Assembly: GCA_022564295.1 (NCBI GenBank)
Contig: JADFLR010000017.1
Coordinates: 1-64,000, forward strand
DNA from: Bacteroidota bacterium
GTDB lineage: Bacteria > Bacteroidota > Ignavibacteria > Ignavibacteriales > Ignavibacteriaceae
DNA: 64,000 nt
Direction of reading: 5' to 3'
This document shows, one piece after another, positions 51,567 to 62,222 of the stretch. Below the pieces are notes generated by a model that saw only the letters and a list, made by a program, of their open reading frames with translations, made no database searches and was not told the origin of the DNA. The stretch's first letter is position 1. Every line of letters begins with the position of its first letter. The translations under genes and the position numbers were made by a program.

Positions 51567-52073
51567 ATGAGAATTAAGATTTCCGGTCTTGAAAACGGCA
51601 CGAATGAATATGATTTTGAAGCTGATATTAAAAAGATAGGTTTAATAGAACCTTTGTTTGGCAAATATACTACGAATGTTGTTCTTAATAAATTTGATGA
51701 TCAGATAATTTTAGAAGCATCAACAACAGCTGGTGCAAACTTCATTTGTGATAGATGCGGAACGGCGTTAAAGCAAACCGTTAAAAGTAAGTATAAGATG
51801 ATATACTTACTTAGATCAATTGAAGGTGCAGAGGAAGAAATAAATATTACTTATCTTTCACCTGATACGCATATAATTGATATTTCAAAAGATGTTCGGG
51901 ATTATATGATTCTTTCTACCCCGATGAAAAGACTTTGTAAAGAAGATTGCAAAGGGTTATGTGCTAAGTGCGGAGTAGATTTAAATGAAAAACAATGTGA
52001 CTGCAACGATGATGAAATTGATAACAGATGGAAAGTATTATTGGAATTGAAAAATAAATCAAACAAAAACTAA
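51567..52073 (+). CDS. YceD family (DUF177) protein
   Basis: This 168-residue protein has a Cys pair in CDRCGTALKQTVK and a C-terminal zinc-ribbon-like CKEDCKGLCAKCGVDLNEKQ. YceD is almost always encoded directly before rpmF and has been linked to 23S rRNA/50S assembly. It lies 18 bases upstream of rpmF here, first in the classical rpmF-plsX-fab cluster. Confidence 0.85.
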   Translation: MRIKISGLENGTNEYDFEADIKKIGLIEPLFGKYTTNVVLNKFDDQIILEASTTAGANFICDRCGTALKQTVKSKYKMIYLLRSIEGAEEEINITYLSPDTHIIDISKDVRDYMILSTPMKRLCKEDCKGLCAKCGVDLNEKQCDCNDDEIDNRWKVLLELKNKSNKN

Positions 52074-52091
52074 AGGAATAGTTCTTATATA

Positions 52092-52271
52092 ATGGCACAT
52101 CCAAAACGAAAAATATCGAAAAGCAGAAGAGATAAAAGAAGAACGCATTACAAAGCAACTGCTCCTGCTATGGGTACTTGCTCAAACTGCGGAGAGTTAA
52201 AGTTAACACATCGCGCTTGCCCATCCTGCGGATATTATAACGAGCGCTCTATGTTCATTCCTAAAGGATAA
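52092..52271 (+). CDS. rpmF: 50S ribosomal protein L32
   Basis: A 59-residue protein, not in the ORF track. It starts [20 protein letters not shown] and has a zinc ribbon with CSNCGELK and CPSCGYYN. This is the zinc-binding form of L32. It lies between yceD and plsX, the conserved order in most bacteria. Confidence 0.95.
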   Translation: MAHPKRKISKSRRDKRRTHYKATAPAMGTCSNCGELKLTHRACPSCGYYNERSMFIPKG

Positions 52272-52287
52272 TTTACAACTTAATTAA

Positions 52288-53316
52288 ATGGACGAATCCA
52301 GGAATTCCGAAATGCATTGCAGGATAGCTGTTGATGCTATGGGCGGAGATTTTGCTCCGACGAATGCTGTTGTGGGTGCAATGCAAGCGTACGAGCAAAA
52401 AAAAAATTTCGATTTGCTGCTGGTGGGCAGAAGAGATGAGATATTAAAAGTAGCTGCTTCTCATAATCTTTCTGTTAGTGATGATATGATTGTTCACACA
52501 GATGAAGTGATTGAGATGAGCGACAGTCCAATGAGCTCGCTAAAGAAAAAACCAAATTCATCTATTGTTGTAGGTGCGCAATTGGTAAGAGATAATAAAG
52601 CCGATGGATTTGTAAGCGCCGGAAATACAGGTGCGATGTCTGTCAGTTCTATTTTTAATATTGGCAGAATTAAAGGTGTTGCAAGACCAACTCTTACAGC
52701 ACCTTTCCCTAATGAAAATGATGGGTTTACTTTTATTGCAGATGTAGGTGCCTTTGTTGATTCAAAAGCTCAGCATCTTCTTGGTTATGCAATTTTAAGC
52801 TCGGTTTTTATTGAAGAAATTTATGGCATAAAAAAGCCTAAAATTGGCTTATTAAATGTTGGTGAAGAGGAAGGGAAAGGATATCAGCTAATAACTGAGA
52901 CGAGTAATTTATTGAGTGAATCGGACATTAACTATGTTGGATACGTGGAAGGAAAGGATATTTTTAAGGGAACGGTAGACCTTGTTGTTTGTGATGGCTT
53001 TATAGGTAACATACTTTTAAAGTTTGCAGAAAGTATAATTCCATTTTTGCGGGCACGAATTAAAGATTACGCAAGCAAGAGTTTGATGAATAAAATTAAA
53101 GCAGGCATTTCCCGAACTCCTCTAAAAGAAGCGTTAAAAAATGCGAACTATGAATTGCATGGCGGATTACCATTGCTGGGTTTAAATGGTATCAGTATTA
53201 TCGGACACGGTTCGAGTACGCCGTTAGCAATAAAGAATATGGTGCTGCGTGCAAAGGAAATGTACGACAAAAATCTCATCAAAATAATTGAAGAGTCATT
53301 TGGACAATATTCATAA
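52288..53316 (+). CDS. plsX: Phosphate acyltransferase PlsX
   Basis: This 342-residue protein has IAVDAMGGDFAPTNAVVGA, VSAGNTGAMS, LLNVGEEEGKG and LPLLGLNGISIIGHGSS, all PlsX hallmarks. It makes acyl-phosphate from acyl-ACP for phospholipid synthesis. The ATG at 52288 adds eight residues over an internal Met at 52312 (MHCRIAVDAMGG), which is also a possible start. Sixteen bases follow rpmF. Confidence 0.95.
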   Translation: MDESRNSEMHCRIAVDAMGGDFAPTNAVVGAMQAYEQKKNFDLLLVGRRDEILKVAASHNLSVSDDMIVHTDEVIEMSDSPMSSLKKKPNSSIVVGAQLVRDNKADGFVSAGNTGAMSVSSIFNIGRIKGVARPTLTAPFPNENDGFTFIADVGAFVDSKAQHLLGYAILSSVFIEEIYGIKKPKIGLLNVGEEEGKGYQLITETSNLLSESDINYVGYVEGKDIFKGTVDLVVCDGFIGNILLKFAESIIPFLRARIKDYASKSLMNKIKAGISRTPLKEALKNANYELHGGLPLLGLNGISIIGHGSSTPLAIKNMVLRAKEMYDKNLIKIIEESFGQYS

Positions 53317-53330
53317 ACAAGAAAAATTGA

Positions 53331-54341
53331 TTGGAAATAATTTTGAAAACAAAAAAATACAGCGCAGTTATAACAGCAGTGGGAATGTATGTTCCTGATA
53401 AAGTATTAGATAATGCATACTTTGAAAGTACTATGGATACAACAGAAGAATGGATAACAACGCGTACAGGAATAAAGGAAAGAAGAATTTTAGAAAACGG
53501 TGCAACCAGCGATCTTGCTACTAAAGCAACTGAAGATCTTTTGCAACAGCACAATGTAAATCCGGAAGAAATTGATGTAATAATAATTGCTACGGTAACA
53601 CCCGATATGTTATTTCCCGCAACAGCATGCCTAGTACAGGAAAGAATTGGAGCTAACAACGCATGGGGTTTCGATCTCTCTGCGGCTTGTTCGGGATTCT
53701 TATTCGCTTATCAAACCGGCTGTGCTTTTATTGAAAGCGGACAATACAAAAAAGTCTTGGTTATTGGTGCAGATAAAATGAGCTCGATTCTTGATTATTC
53801 TGACCGAAATAGTTGCATTCTTTTTGGGGACGGTGCTGCTGCTGTTCTTTTAGAACAATCGGAAGACTTGAATTTGGGTTTACAGAATTCAACCCTAAGA
53901 ATTGATGGTGTAGGTAAGGATAAACTCTTAATGTCCGGCGGTGGAAGCCTCAATCCACCTACACACGAAACCGTTGATAAGAAAATGCATTACCTTTATC
54001 AGGATGGCAAAGCAGTATTTAAAGTTGCTGTTATTGGAATGGCGGATGTTTCATATGAGTTGATGCAAAAAAATAATCTTACTTCCGATGACATTGCTTT
54101 TCTTGTTCCACATCAGGCAAATAAAAGGATAATAGATGCTACCGGAAAACGGATGGGTTTGGATAGTGATAAAGTTATGATGAATATTGATAAGTACGGC
54201 AATACTACTGCTGCAACTATCCCCCTTTGTTTGGTAGAATATTATAGAGATGGTAGAATTAAAAAAGGTGATAAATTAATTCTATCGGCTTTTGGAGCCG
54301 GTTATACCTGGGGATCATCCTATCTTGTGTGGGCAATTTGA
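53331..54341 (+). CDS. fabH: 3-oxoacyl-ACP synthase III (KASIII)
   Basis: This 336-residue protein has the catalytic triad in DLSAACSGFLFA (Cys), VPHQANKRII (His) and DKYGNTTAATIP (Asn). It condenses acetyl-CoA with malonyl-ACP to start fatty acid synthesis. The start is uncertain: TTG at 53331 or another TTG at 53343 (LKTKKYSAVIT); neither has a strong ribosome-binding site, so coupling to plsX is likely. Confidence 0.95.
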   Translation: MEIILKTKKYSAVITAVGMYVPDKVLDNAYFESTMDTTEEWITTRTGIKERRILENGATSDLATKATEDLLQQHNVNPEEIDVIIIATVTPDMLFPATACLVQERIGANNAWGFDLSAACSGFLFAYQTGCAFIESGQYKKVLVIGADKMSSILDYSDRNSCILFGDGAAAVLLEQSEDLNLGLQNSTLRIDGVGKDKLLMSGGGSLNPPTHETVDKKMHYLYQDGKAVFKVAVIGMADVSYELMQKNNLTSDDIAFLVPHQANKRIIDATGKRMGLDSDKVMMNIDKYGNTTAATIPLCLVEYYRDGRIKKGDKLILSAFGAGYTWGSSYLVWAI

Positions 54342-54364
54342 TTAACTGAAATCTTTGAACAAGA

Positions 54365-55279
54365 ATGAGTAAAATAGCATTTTTATTTCCTGGTCAGGGT
54401 TCTCAATATGTTGGTATGGCATCAGACTTATTTAATAATTCTGTTGAAGCTAAAGAAATGATACTTACTGCAAACGATGCGCTTGGAATCAATCTTTCCT
54501 ATATAATGTTTAACGGACCAATTGATGAATTAAAACAAACGGAGTTTACTCAACCGGCAATATTTCTTCATAGTGTTGTACTTACAAGTATTATGCGAAT
54601 TATTTTTCCGGCGGCCGCAGCAGGGCATTCACTTGGCGAATATTCTGCGCTTGTTGCATCGGGTGCAATACAGTTTTATGATGCAATTAAAGTAATTAGG
54701 ATACGCGGACAGGCTATGCAGCAGGCAGGAATTGATAAACCCGGTACTATGGCTGCAATTATTGGAATGGATGCTGATAAAGTTGAAGAACTTTGTAAAG
54801 AAGCAGAGTCGGAAGGAATTGTTAATTGTGCGAACTTTAATTCGCCCGGTCAGGTTGTTATTTCTGGTTCAGTGGATGGTGTGCGCAAAACAATGGAATT
54901 ATGTAAAGCAGGAGGTGCTAAATTGGTTAAAGAACTTGTTGTAAGCGGTGCATTTCATTCACCCTTAATGTCATCGGCAAAAGATAAATTAAAAAATGCT
55001 TTGGATGAAACACATTTTTATGATTCAAAATTTCCTGTTTATGCAAATGTAACGGCTAAATCTGTAACTTCTAAAGATGAAACTAAAAATCTTTTATACG
55101 AACAGGTTACTTCGCCAGTAAGATGGGAAGAAACAATTATTAACATGATTGCAGATGGTTATGATGAGTTTTACGAAATAGGACCTGGAAAAGTTCTTAC
55201 CGGTCTTCTTAAAAGAATCAATCCTGATGTAATTTGTGTTTCAATTGATAAATATGCTGATGTGGAGAAATACCTTTAA
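54365..55279 (+). CDS. fabD: Malonyl-CoA:ACP transacylase
   Basis: This 304-residue protein has LFPGQGSQYVGM, the nucleophile motif GHSLGEYSAL, the QxMQQA arginine region (RIRGQAMQQAG) and VSGAFHSPLM with the catalytic His. It loads malonyl groups on ACP. Its stop overlaps the next ATG by one base (TAATG), so translation is coupled to the DUF3109 gene. Confidence 0.95.
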   Translation: MSKIAFLFPGQGSQYVGMASDLFNNSVEAKEMILTANDALGINLSYIMFNGPIDELKQTEFTQPAIFLHSVVLTSIMRIIFPAAAAGHSLGEYSALVASGAIQFYDAIKVIRIRGQAMQQAGIDKPGTMAAIIGMDADKVEELCKEAESEGIVNCANFNSPGQVVISGSVDGVRKTMELCKAGGAKLVKELVVSGAFHSPLMSSAKDKLKNALDETHFYDSKFPVYANVTAKSVTSKDETKNLLYEQVTSPVRWEETIINMIADGYDEFYEIGPGKVLTGLLKRINPDVICVSIDKYADVEKYL

Positions 55280-55887
55280 TGGCTGAAGCTGAAGAAGACT
55301 TTACTAAAAATTTTACTAAAAAGATTAACGGGCTGTTCATCGACCCTAAAATTTTTACTTATAAATTTAGCTGCAAATGCAGCGGTGAGTGCTGCCATTA
55401 CGGTGTTTATACAGATTTAAAAGAGCACAATACTATTCTTGAATTAAAAGATAAAATATTACCGTTATTTGATGAAACACAGTGTAAGGACATCAAGAAA
55501 TGGTTCGAAGAGCCGGAAGAGGATGAAGATTTTGAATCGGGGGTTGCAGTTGGTACGGAAGTAATAAACGGGAAGTGTACATTTTTAGATAAAAACGGAT
55601 TGTGTGCCTTGCAAAGATTGGCTAATTTAGAAGGTGTTCATAAATGGAAATATAAACCATTGTATTGTATATTATTCCCTTTAACCATTTATGAAGGCGC
55701 AATTACTATTGATGATGAGCATATAGATCGGCTTAAAACCTGCAACGTGAATCCGAATTCGGAAACGTCAATTTTTGATGCTTGCAAAGAAGAATTAATT
55801 TACTTTTTGGGCGAAGATAGTTATAAAGAGCTCGATAATTATAAAGAAGAATACCTGAATACTTTAGTTTTGGGAGATAAAAAATGA
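55279..55887 (+). CDS. DUF3109 family cysteine-cluster protein inside the fab operon
   Basis: This 202-residue protein has a cysteine cluster at residues 34-45 (FSCKCSGECCHYGVY), more cysteines at CTFLDKNGLCALQ, at YCILFPLTIYEG and TCNVNP. This is the DUF3109/YkgJ-like pattern thought to bind zinc or an Fe-S cluster. It overlaps fabD by one base and fabG by four, so it is fully embedded in the fatty-acid operon. Function unknown; its place suggests a redox or metal link to lipid synthesis. Confidence 0.75.
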   Translation: MAEAEEDFTKNFTKKINGLFIDPKIFTYKFSCKCSGECCHYGVYTDLKEHNTILELKDKILPLFDETQCKDIKKWFEEPEEDEDFESGVAVGTEVINGKCTFLDKNGLCALQRLANLEGVHKWKYKPLYCILFPLTIYEGAITIDDEHIDRLKTCNVNPNSETSIFDACKEELIYFLGEDSYKELDNYKEEYLNTLVLGDKK

Positions 55888-56642
55888 CATCTAATAAAAG
55901 AGCGATTGTAACAGGTGGAACACGCGGAATTGGAAGGGCTATTGTTAAAGAACTTGCCGCTAGAAGCTGCTGTGGTGTCCTCTTTTCAGATGTTGCATTT
56001 ATTTATAACAGTTGTGATGAATGTGCTGAGGAAATTATACAGGAAATTTCTGTTTCCGGAACCCAAATTTATGCATTTAAAGCAGATGTGTCTAATTACG
56101 AACAAACGGAAGACACAGTTAAAGCTGCAATCGAAAAATTAGGCGGTGTTGATATACTGATTAACAACGCAGGAATTACTAGAGATAATTTATTATTAAG
56201 AATGTCCGAAAATGATTTTGATGATGTAATAAATGCAAATCTTAAAAGTGTATTTAATTATACGAAAGCTGTTATCAGACCGATGATAAAACAAAGATAC
56301 GGCAGAATTATAAACATCGCTTCAGTGGTTGGACTGATTGGCAATGCTGGGCAATCAAACTATGTTGCTTCTAAAGCCGGAGTTATAGGTTTTACAAAAG
56401 CAATGGCAAGAGAGCTGGCTTCACGCAACATTACAGTAAATGCAGTTGCCCCGGGATTTATTCAAACTGATATGACTAATAAACTAACTGATGAGCAGAA
56501 GCAGGCGATAACTCAAAATATTCCAATGGGTAGATTAGGAAAGCCGGAAGACGTTGCTAAAGTTGTTGGGTTTTTATGCAGCGAAGAAGCTGATTATATC
56601 ACAGGACAAATAATTGTTGTGGACGGCGGAATGACAATGTAA
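55884..56642 (+). CDS. fabG: 3-oxoacyl-ACP reductase
   Basis: This 252-residue SDR has VTGGTRGIGRAI, NNAGITRDNLLLRM, SNYVASKAGVIGF (Y-x3-K) and the ending TGQIIVVDGGMTM. It reduces 3-oxoacyl-ACP with NADPH. After the cofactor helix it has an extra short Cys-containing stretch (ARSCCGVLFSDVAFIYNSCDE) compared with ordinary FabG (ARG-ADVAF...). The ATG overlaps the previous stop by four bases. Confidence 0.95.
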   Translation: MTSNKRAIVTGGTRGIGRAIVKELAARSCCGVLFSDVAFIYNSCDECAEEIIQEISVSGTQIYAFKADVSNYEQTEDTVKAAIEKLGGVDILINNAGITRDNLLLRMSENDFDDVINANLKSVFNYTKAVIRPMIKQRYGRIINIASVVGLIGNAGQSNYVASKAGVIGFTKAMARELASRNITVNAVAPGFIQTDMTNKLTDEQKQAITQNIPMGRLGKPEDVAKVVGFLCSEEADYITGQIIVVDGGMTM

Positions 56643-56736
56643 ATTTGTCTATTAGATAGCATTTTTATTAAATTTAAAAAAATTAAAATATCAATTAATA
56701 TATTTCATTAATAATAACAACATAGAGGAAAAAAAT

Positions 56737-56976
56737 ATGAACACAGAAGCAAAAGTAAAAGAGATCATAATCGACAAACTTGGTGTTGAAGAATCTCAAA
56801 TAACACCAGAAGCTTCTTTCACAAATGATTTAGGTGCCGATTCATTGGATATAGTAGAATTAGTTATGGGATTTGAGAGTGCTTTCCAAATTTCTATTCC
56901 TGATGAAGATGCTGAAAAAATCGGTACTGTTGGTGATGCAGTTAGCTATCTGAATGAAAAAGTAGGCGAAGGATAA
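56737..56976 (+). CDS. acpP: Acyl carrier protein
   Basis: This 79-residue acidic protein has the phosphopantetheine site in [14 protein letters not shown] good GAGG site precedes the ATG, and 94 AT-rich bases upstream could hold its own promoter, in keeping with high expression. It lies between fabG and fabF. Confidence 0.97.
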   Translation: MNTEAKVKEIIIDKLGVEESQITPEASFTNDLGADSLDIVELVMGFESAFQISIPDEDAEKIGTVGDAVSYLNEKVGEG

Positions 56977-57000
56977 TATCACTGAAAAATTCTTTTTAAT

Positions 57001-58248
57001 ATGAATAAGCGGAGAGTTGTTATTACCGGTATGGGTGCAGTTACCCCCATCGGTATTGGGCTCCAGGAATTCTGGCAAGGTTTAATGGAAGGCAGAAATG
57101 GGGTTGATCTCATTACAAAATTCGATACTTCCAAATTTGATACAAAATTTGCTGCTGAAGTAAAGAACTTTGATCCTTTAAATTACCTTGATAAAAAAGG
57201 TGCCAAACGATTGGATGAGTATGCCCAGTTTGCCATTGGCTCATCCACCATGGCTATCGAAGATTCAGGGTTAGACTTAGAAAAAGTTGACCTTGAGCGC
57301 TTCGGAGTCGTATTTGGAAGTGGTATCGGTGGTATCAAAACATTAAGAGATCAGCATTTTGCTTACTTCGAATCAGGCACTCCAAAAAAAATCAGTCCTT
57401 TCTTTATTACAATGATGATCTCGGATATGGCTGCCGGACAAATTTCAATTAAGTTTGGATTAAAAGGGCCTAACTATGCAACCACTTCCGCTTGTGCTAC
57501 TTCTTCTAACGCTATTGCAGACGCTTTTATTTTAGTGCAGAGAGGAAGTGCCGATATAATGATTTCGGGTGGTTCCGAATCTGCCATTCAGGAAATGTCA
57601 GTCGGTGGTTTTAATTCTATGAAAGCACTATCAACTTGGAACGATAGATTTAAAGAGGCATCGAGACCATTTGATGCTGATAGAAATGGTTTTGTTTTAG
57701 GTGAAGGATCGGCTTCACTTGTGTTGGAAGAGTATGAACTTGCTAAAGCACGGGGAGCAACCATTTATGCAGAAATTGTTGGCATTGGTTTAACAGGCGA
57801 TGCATATCACGTTACTGTACCAGCACCCGATGGTGAAGGAGCTGCAAGGTCGATGAAAGAAGCTATCCGCGATGCTGAACTTAAACCCGAGGATGTTGAT
57901 TATATTAATGCGCATGGTACATCAACACCATATAACGATATTAACGAAACCAAAGCGATTAAAACTGTTTTTAATAGTCACGCATATGATTTGGTTGTTA
58001 GTTCTACTAAATCCATGACAGGTCATCTTTTAGGAGGTGCAGGAGCAGTGGAATCTGTTGCGACTGTATTAGCATTAAAAAATAATAAAATCCCCCCTAC
58101 GATTAATCTTACAAACCCCGACCCTGAATGTGATCTCAATTATAGTCCGCTCAAACCAACAGATAAAAAAATACGAGTAGCTATAAGTAATGCATTTGGC
58201 TTTGGCGGGCACAACACTTCTATTGTTTTTAAAAAAGTTGAGGATTGA
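57001..58248 (+). CDS. fabF: 3-oxoacyl-ACP synthase II (KASII)
   Basis: This 415-residue protein has RRVVITGMGAVTPIG, catalytic Cys in TTSACATSSNAI, His in NAHGTSTPYND and MTGHLLGGAGAVE, and the NAFGFGGHN ending. It elongates acyl-ACP chains. Twenty-four bases follow acpP; the next gene (rnc) starts within its stop. Confidence 0.97.
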   Translation: MNKRRVVITGMGAVTPIGIGLQEFWQGLMEGRNGVDLITKFDTSKFDTKFAAEVKNFDPLNYLDKKGAKRLDEYAQFAIGSSTMAIEDSGLDLEKVDLERFGVVFGSGIGGIKTLRDQHFAYFESGTPKKISPFFITMMISDMAAGQISIKFGLKGPNYATTSACATSSNAIADAFILVQRGSADIMISGGSESAIQEMSVGGFNSMKALSTWNDRFKEASRPFDADRNGFVLGEGSASLVLEEYELAKARGATIYAEIVGIGLTGDAYHVTVPAPDGEGAARSMKEAIRDAELKPEDVDYINAHGTSTPYNDINETKAIKTVFNSHAYDLVVSSTKSMTGHLLGGAGAVESVATVLALKNNKIPPTINLTNPDPECDLNYSPLKPTDKKIRVAISNAFGFGGHNTSIVFKKVED

Positions 58249-59030
58249 TCTTGAGTCGTTTCTTTTCCTGGTTCCGAAATTCTTCATCACGGAGACGGCT
58301 GAGGAATAATAATTCATCGGAAGAGTTTGGTTTAAACTCTGAAAAATTCAGAGAGTTGGAAAAGTTATTAGGCGTATCCATCGAAGACAAATCGTGTTAC
58401 ATTCAGGCACTCACTCACCGTTCTTACTTAGAATCGAATGACCGTAAAAGAGTATCAAACGAACGGCTTGAATTTCTTGGTGATTCCGTTTTAAGTTTAG
58501 TTGTTGCTCAATTTTTGTTCGAAAATTTTCCCGATGAAGATGAAGGGTTTCTCACTAAAATTAGAGCGAAATTTGTAAACAGAAATTCTTTGGGTAATGC
58601 AGCCGAAAAATTAGGCATTGCTGATTTCATTTTTATAGGTGATAATCTTCCCCGTACTTTTGTAAACAACTCCAAAACAGTTCTGGCAGATACGCTTGAA
58701 GCATTGATCGGGGCAATATTCCTTGACCGTGGGATTAAAGAATGTCGTAAATTTATTTTTAAAATTTTGATCAAACCAAATATAAAAGACGATGACTATC
58801 TCATTGACGAGAATTATAAAAGTCAACTTCTTGAATACACTCAGGCAAATAAAATGGCGTCTCCCTTGTATGAAGTGATAAAAGAAGAAGGACCGCAGCA
58901 TGAACGTATTTTTACAGTTCGGGTTTCTGTTGGTATAAATGAGATAGGCATGGGTAAAGCAATGAGTAAGAAAACCGCCGAGCAAAGTGCAGCCCGGATC
59001 GCACTTAATAAAATTCTAACTTCGGATTGA
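58245..59030 (+). CDS. rnc: Ribonuclease III
   Basis: This 261-residue protein has the RNase III signature NERLEFLGDSVLSLV, ADTLEALIGAIFLDRG with catalytic acidic residues, and a C-terminal double-stranded RNA-binding domain from about residue 185 (YKSQLLEYTQANKM, GKAMSKKTAEQSAARIAL). It processes rRNA precursors and other double-stranded RNA. The start is TTG at 58245 or 58251, overlapping fabF. A basic N-terminal stretch (FRNSSSRRRLRNN) precedes the domain. Confidence 0.95.
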   Translation: MILSRFFSWFRNSSSRRRLRNNNSSEEFGLNSEKFRELEKLLGVSIEDKSCYIQALTHRSYLESNDRKRVSNERLEFLGDSVLSLVVAQFLFENFPDEDEGFLTKIRAKFVNRNSLGNAAEKLGIADFIFIGDNLPRTFVNNSKTVLADTLEALIGAIFLDRGIKECRKFIFKILIKPNIKDDDYLIDENYKSQLLEYTQANKMASPLYEVIKEEGPQHERIFTVRVSVGINEIGMGKAMSKKTAEQSAARIALNKILTSD

Positions 59031-59186
59031 TTTACTGATAAAGTATGGGAAAAATATGTCCATCGATTTCTTTCTGTTTTTTTAACTTCATTTATGATAA
59101 TTGACTAAATTAATATTTCAAAAATTTAAAATGTTTTTGTTTATTTAATTTAACTTGTAATTATACCGAGTTTACGAGAAATATAT

Positions 59187-62090
59187 ATGAGAAATTTAGA
59201 ACATCCCGATAAATTTGTAAACCGCCATATTGGTCCGCGCGATTATCAGTTGGAAGAGATGGCAAAAACCTGCGGTGTAAATTCAGTAGATGAATTAATT
59301 GATGAAACAATCCCCGCCAATATCCGCCTCAATAAGAAACTTAGTTTGGCGTCTGCAGTAACCGAGCATTCTTTTATAAAAAATCTTCAAAAGATTGCAT
59401 CAAAGAACAAAGTTTTTAAATCTTACATAGGAATGGGATATCATCCTGCAAATTTACCTTCCGTTATACAAAGAAATATTTTGGAAAATCCCGGATGGTA
59501 CACTCAATACACTCCTTATCAGGCAGAAATTGCACAAGGAAGATTGGAAGCATTACTCATTTTTCAAACAGTGATTTCAGATCTTACAGCAATGGATATA
59601 GCCAATGCTTCACTTTTAGATGAAGGAACTTCTGCTGCCGAAGCAATGTTAATGTTTCACGCATTGCGCCCAAAAGATAAAAAGGAAGCGCACGTGTTTT
59701 TTGTTTCGGAAGAGTGTTATCCGCAAACAATTGGTGTACTTAAATCGAGAGCAATTTCGCAAGGAATAGAACTAAAAATTAGCGATTTCAAAACTGAAAA
59801 ACTTACCGATGACATATTCGGTGTTCTTGTTCAGTATCCCTCGGGAAATGGTGAGATAAAAGATTATTCTGAGTTTTTTAAAGTCGCCGGAGAGAAAAGA
59901 ATATTTAAAGTTATTGCAGCAGATTTGCTAAGTCTTACTTTACTTAAACCCCCGGGAGAGTTTGGCGCCGATGCAGTTGTTGGGTCTTCACAAAGGTTTG
60001 GTGTTCCTATGGGTTTCGGCGGTCCACATGCAGCATTCTTTGCAACCAAAGAAATATTTAGAAGATATATACCGGGAAGAATTATTGGTATTTCGGTTGA
60101 TAATGAAGGGAATCAGGCATATCGTATGGCTCTTCAAACAAGAGAGCAGCATATTAGAAGAGAAAAAGCTACAAGCAATATTTGCACTGCACAGGCGCTG
60201 CTTGCAATAATCGCGGGAATGTATGCAGTTTATCATGGTCCTGATGGATTAAAAGATATTGCTAATCGTATAAGTACGTTCACCCGGATGTTAGACGCAT
60301 CACTTAATGATTTCGGTTTTAAACAACTGAACAAAAACTTCTTCGATACATTATTAATTGAAGATACAAACGAACGAATTGATGCAATAAAAATTGAAGC
60401 GTTAAAAAGAGAAATCAATTTAAGATATATCGGAAACAACAGAATCGGAATATCAATTAATGAAACTACTGGAGGGGAGGATATAAAAGAACTGGTAGAA
60501 CTTTTTGCTGTTGTATCGAATAATAAAGTTCCTGATGATCATCTTCAAAAATTATTTATAAAAGCAAGGACAGAATATCCTGATTTTCTATCGCGAACAA
60601 GTGATTTTCTTACTCACGAAACTTTTAACAGTTATCAATCAGAAACAGAAATGTTAAGATTTTTAAAAAAACTGGAAAACAGGGATTTATCTTTAGCTCA
60701 TTCGATGACACCACTTGGTTCATGCACAATGAAACTAAACGGCACCTCCGAAATGCTTGGAATTTCCTGGCCTCAGTTTTCTGATATTCATCCATTTGCA
60801 CCGGCTGATCAAACGAAAGGTTATCAACAGATAATAAATGAACTTGAATTTGACCTTGCTGAAATAACAGGTTTACCTGCAGTGTCACTTCAACCGAATT
60901 CGGGGGCACAGGGAGAGTTCACGGGTTTAATGGTTATTAGAGAGTATCATCACAGTAAAGGCGAAAAAGATAGGAACGTTGTTTTAATTCCATCTTCGGC
61001 ACATGGAACGAATCCAGCAAGCGCTGTTATGGCAGGAATGAAAGTAGTGGTTGTTAAATGTGATGAGCAGGGGAACATCGACGTTTATGATCTTAAAAAC
61101 AAAGCAGAGCAGTTTAAGGATAATTTATCCACACTTATGGTAACTTATCCATCAACGCATGGTGTGTTTGAAGAAAAAATAATTGAGATGTGTGAGATTA
61201 TTCACCAGAACGGCGGACAGGTTTATATGGATGGTGCTAATATGAATGCGCAGGTTGGATTAACCAATCCCGCTTTAATTGGTGCTGATGTTTGCCATCT
61301 TAACTTGCATAAAACCTTTGCAATACCGCACGGCGGCGGCGGACCGGGAATGGGTCCGATCTGTGCTGCCGGGCATTTGGCTCCTTTTTTACCTACTCAT
61401 TATTTTGTTAAAGTTGGTGGTGATAAAGGAATTGCTTCAGTTTCATCTGCTCCGTGGGGAAGCGCAAATGTTTTGATCATTTCTTATGCTTACATAAAAC
61501 TGATGGGACCTGAAGGACTAACCAAAGCAACCAAAACAGCAATTGTAAACGCAAACTATATTCTTAACAGGTTACAAAAATATTACAAAGTTTTGTACAC
61601 CGGTTTGAACGACAGGGTTGCACACGAATTAATCTTTGATATGAGAGAGTTTAAACAATCAGTTCAAATAGATGTTGAAGATATTGCTAAACGATTAATT
61701 GATTATGGATTCCATGCACCAACGGTTTCTTTTCCTGTACTGGGTACGTTGATGGTTGAACCGACAGAAAGTGAATCGAAAGAAGAGATAGACAGATTTT
61801 GCGATACTCTAATTTCAATCAGGAATGAAATTAAAGAAATTGAAGAAGGCGAGGAGGATCCTATAGATAACCTATTAAAAAATGCACCTCATACTTTAAA
61901 GGTTTTAACAGCAAATGAGTGGAATCATAAGTATTCAAGAGAGAAAGCAGCTTACCCTCTTCCTTTTACAAAAGAAAAGAAATTCTGGGCTGCTGTTGGA
62001 AGGATTGACAGTGCATACGGCGATAGGAATCTTGTTTGTTCTTGTGTGCCGGTTTCGGATTATGAAGAAGAAACGTTGGTAAATAGGTAG
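59187..62090 (+). CDS. gcvP: Glycine dehydrogenase (decarboxylating), P-protein
   Basis: This 967-residue fused P-protein starts [20 protein letters not shown]. It has [20 protein letters not shown] in the first half, and [18 protein letters not shown] and the PLP lysine in [20 protein letters not shown] in the second. It decarboxylates glycine and passes the aminomethyl group to H-protein. No glycine riboswitch is recognisable in the 156-base AT-rich upstream region, and gcvT/gcvH are not in the window. Confidence 0.95.
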   Translation: MRNLEHPDKFVNRHIGPRDYQLEEMAKTCGVNSVDELIDETIPANIRLNKKLSLASAVTEHSFIKNLQKIASKNKVFKSYIGMGYHPANLPSVIQRNILENPGWYTQYTPYQAEIAQGRLEALLIFQTVISDLTAMDIANASLLDEGTSAAEAMLMFHALRPKDKKEAHVFFVSEECYPQTIGVLKSRAISQGIELKISDFKTEKLTDDIFGVLVQYPSGNGEIKDYSEFFKVAGEKRIFKVIAADLLSLTLLKPPGEFGADAVVGSSQRFGVPMGFGGPHAAFFATKEIFRRYIPGRIIGISVDNEGNQAYRMALQTREQHIRREKATSNICTAQALLAIIAGMYAVYHGPDGLKDIANRISTFTRMLDASLNDFGFKQLNKNFFDTLLIEDTNERIDAIKIEALKREINLRYIGNNRIGISINETTGGEDIKELVELFAVVSNNKVPDDHLQKLFIKARTEYPDFLSRTSDFLTHETFNSYQSETEMLRFLKKLENRDLSLAHSMTPLGSCTMKLNGTSEMLGISWPQFSDIHPFAPADQTKGYQQIINELEFDLAEITGLPAVSLQPNSGAQGEFTGLMVIREYHHSKGEKDRNVVLIPSSAHGTNPASAVMAGMKVVVVKCDEQGNIDVYDLKNKAEQFKDNLSTLMVTYPSTHGVFEEKIIEMCEIIHQNGGQVYMDGANMNAQVGLTNPALIGADVCHLNLHKTFAIPHGGGGPGMGPICAAGHLAPFLPTHYFVKVGGDKGIASVSSAPWGSANVLIISYAYIKLMGPEGLTKATKTAIVNANYILNRLQKYYKVLYTGLNDRVAHELIFDMREFKQSVQIDVEDIAKRLIDYGFHAPTVSFPVLGTLMVEPTESESKEEIDRFCDTLISIRNEIKEIEEGEEDPIDNLLKNAPHTLKVLTANEWNHKYSREKAAYPLPFTKEKKFWAAVGRIDSAYGDRNLVCSCVPVSDYEEETLVNR

Positions 62091-62222
62091 AACCGTTAAG
62101 TTGATTAAGACGGTGTTTACTACCGTATAAAATTTGCACTTTAAGTTTTTGTTTAATCTCTTTAAATACATTTTAATTTTTTTTTCACATCGTTTATATG
62201 ATTTACCTAATACCGGATTTGA

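Noticed and set aside
59031-59186. Glycine riboswitch before gcvP
   Set aside because: The 156-base leader is AT-rich without the conserved GC-paired aptamer cores.
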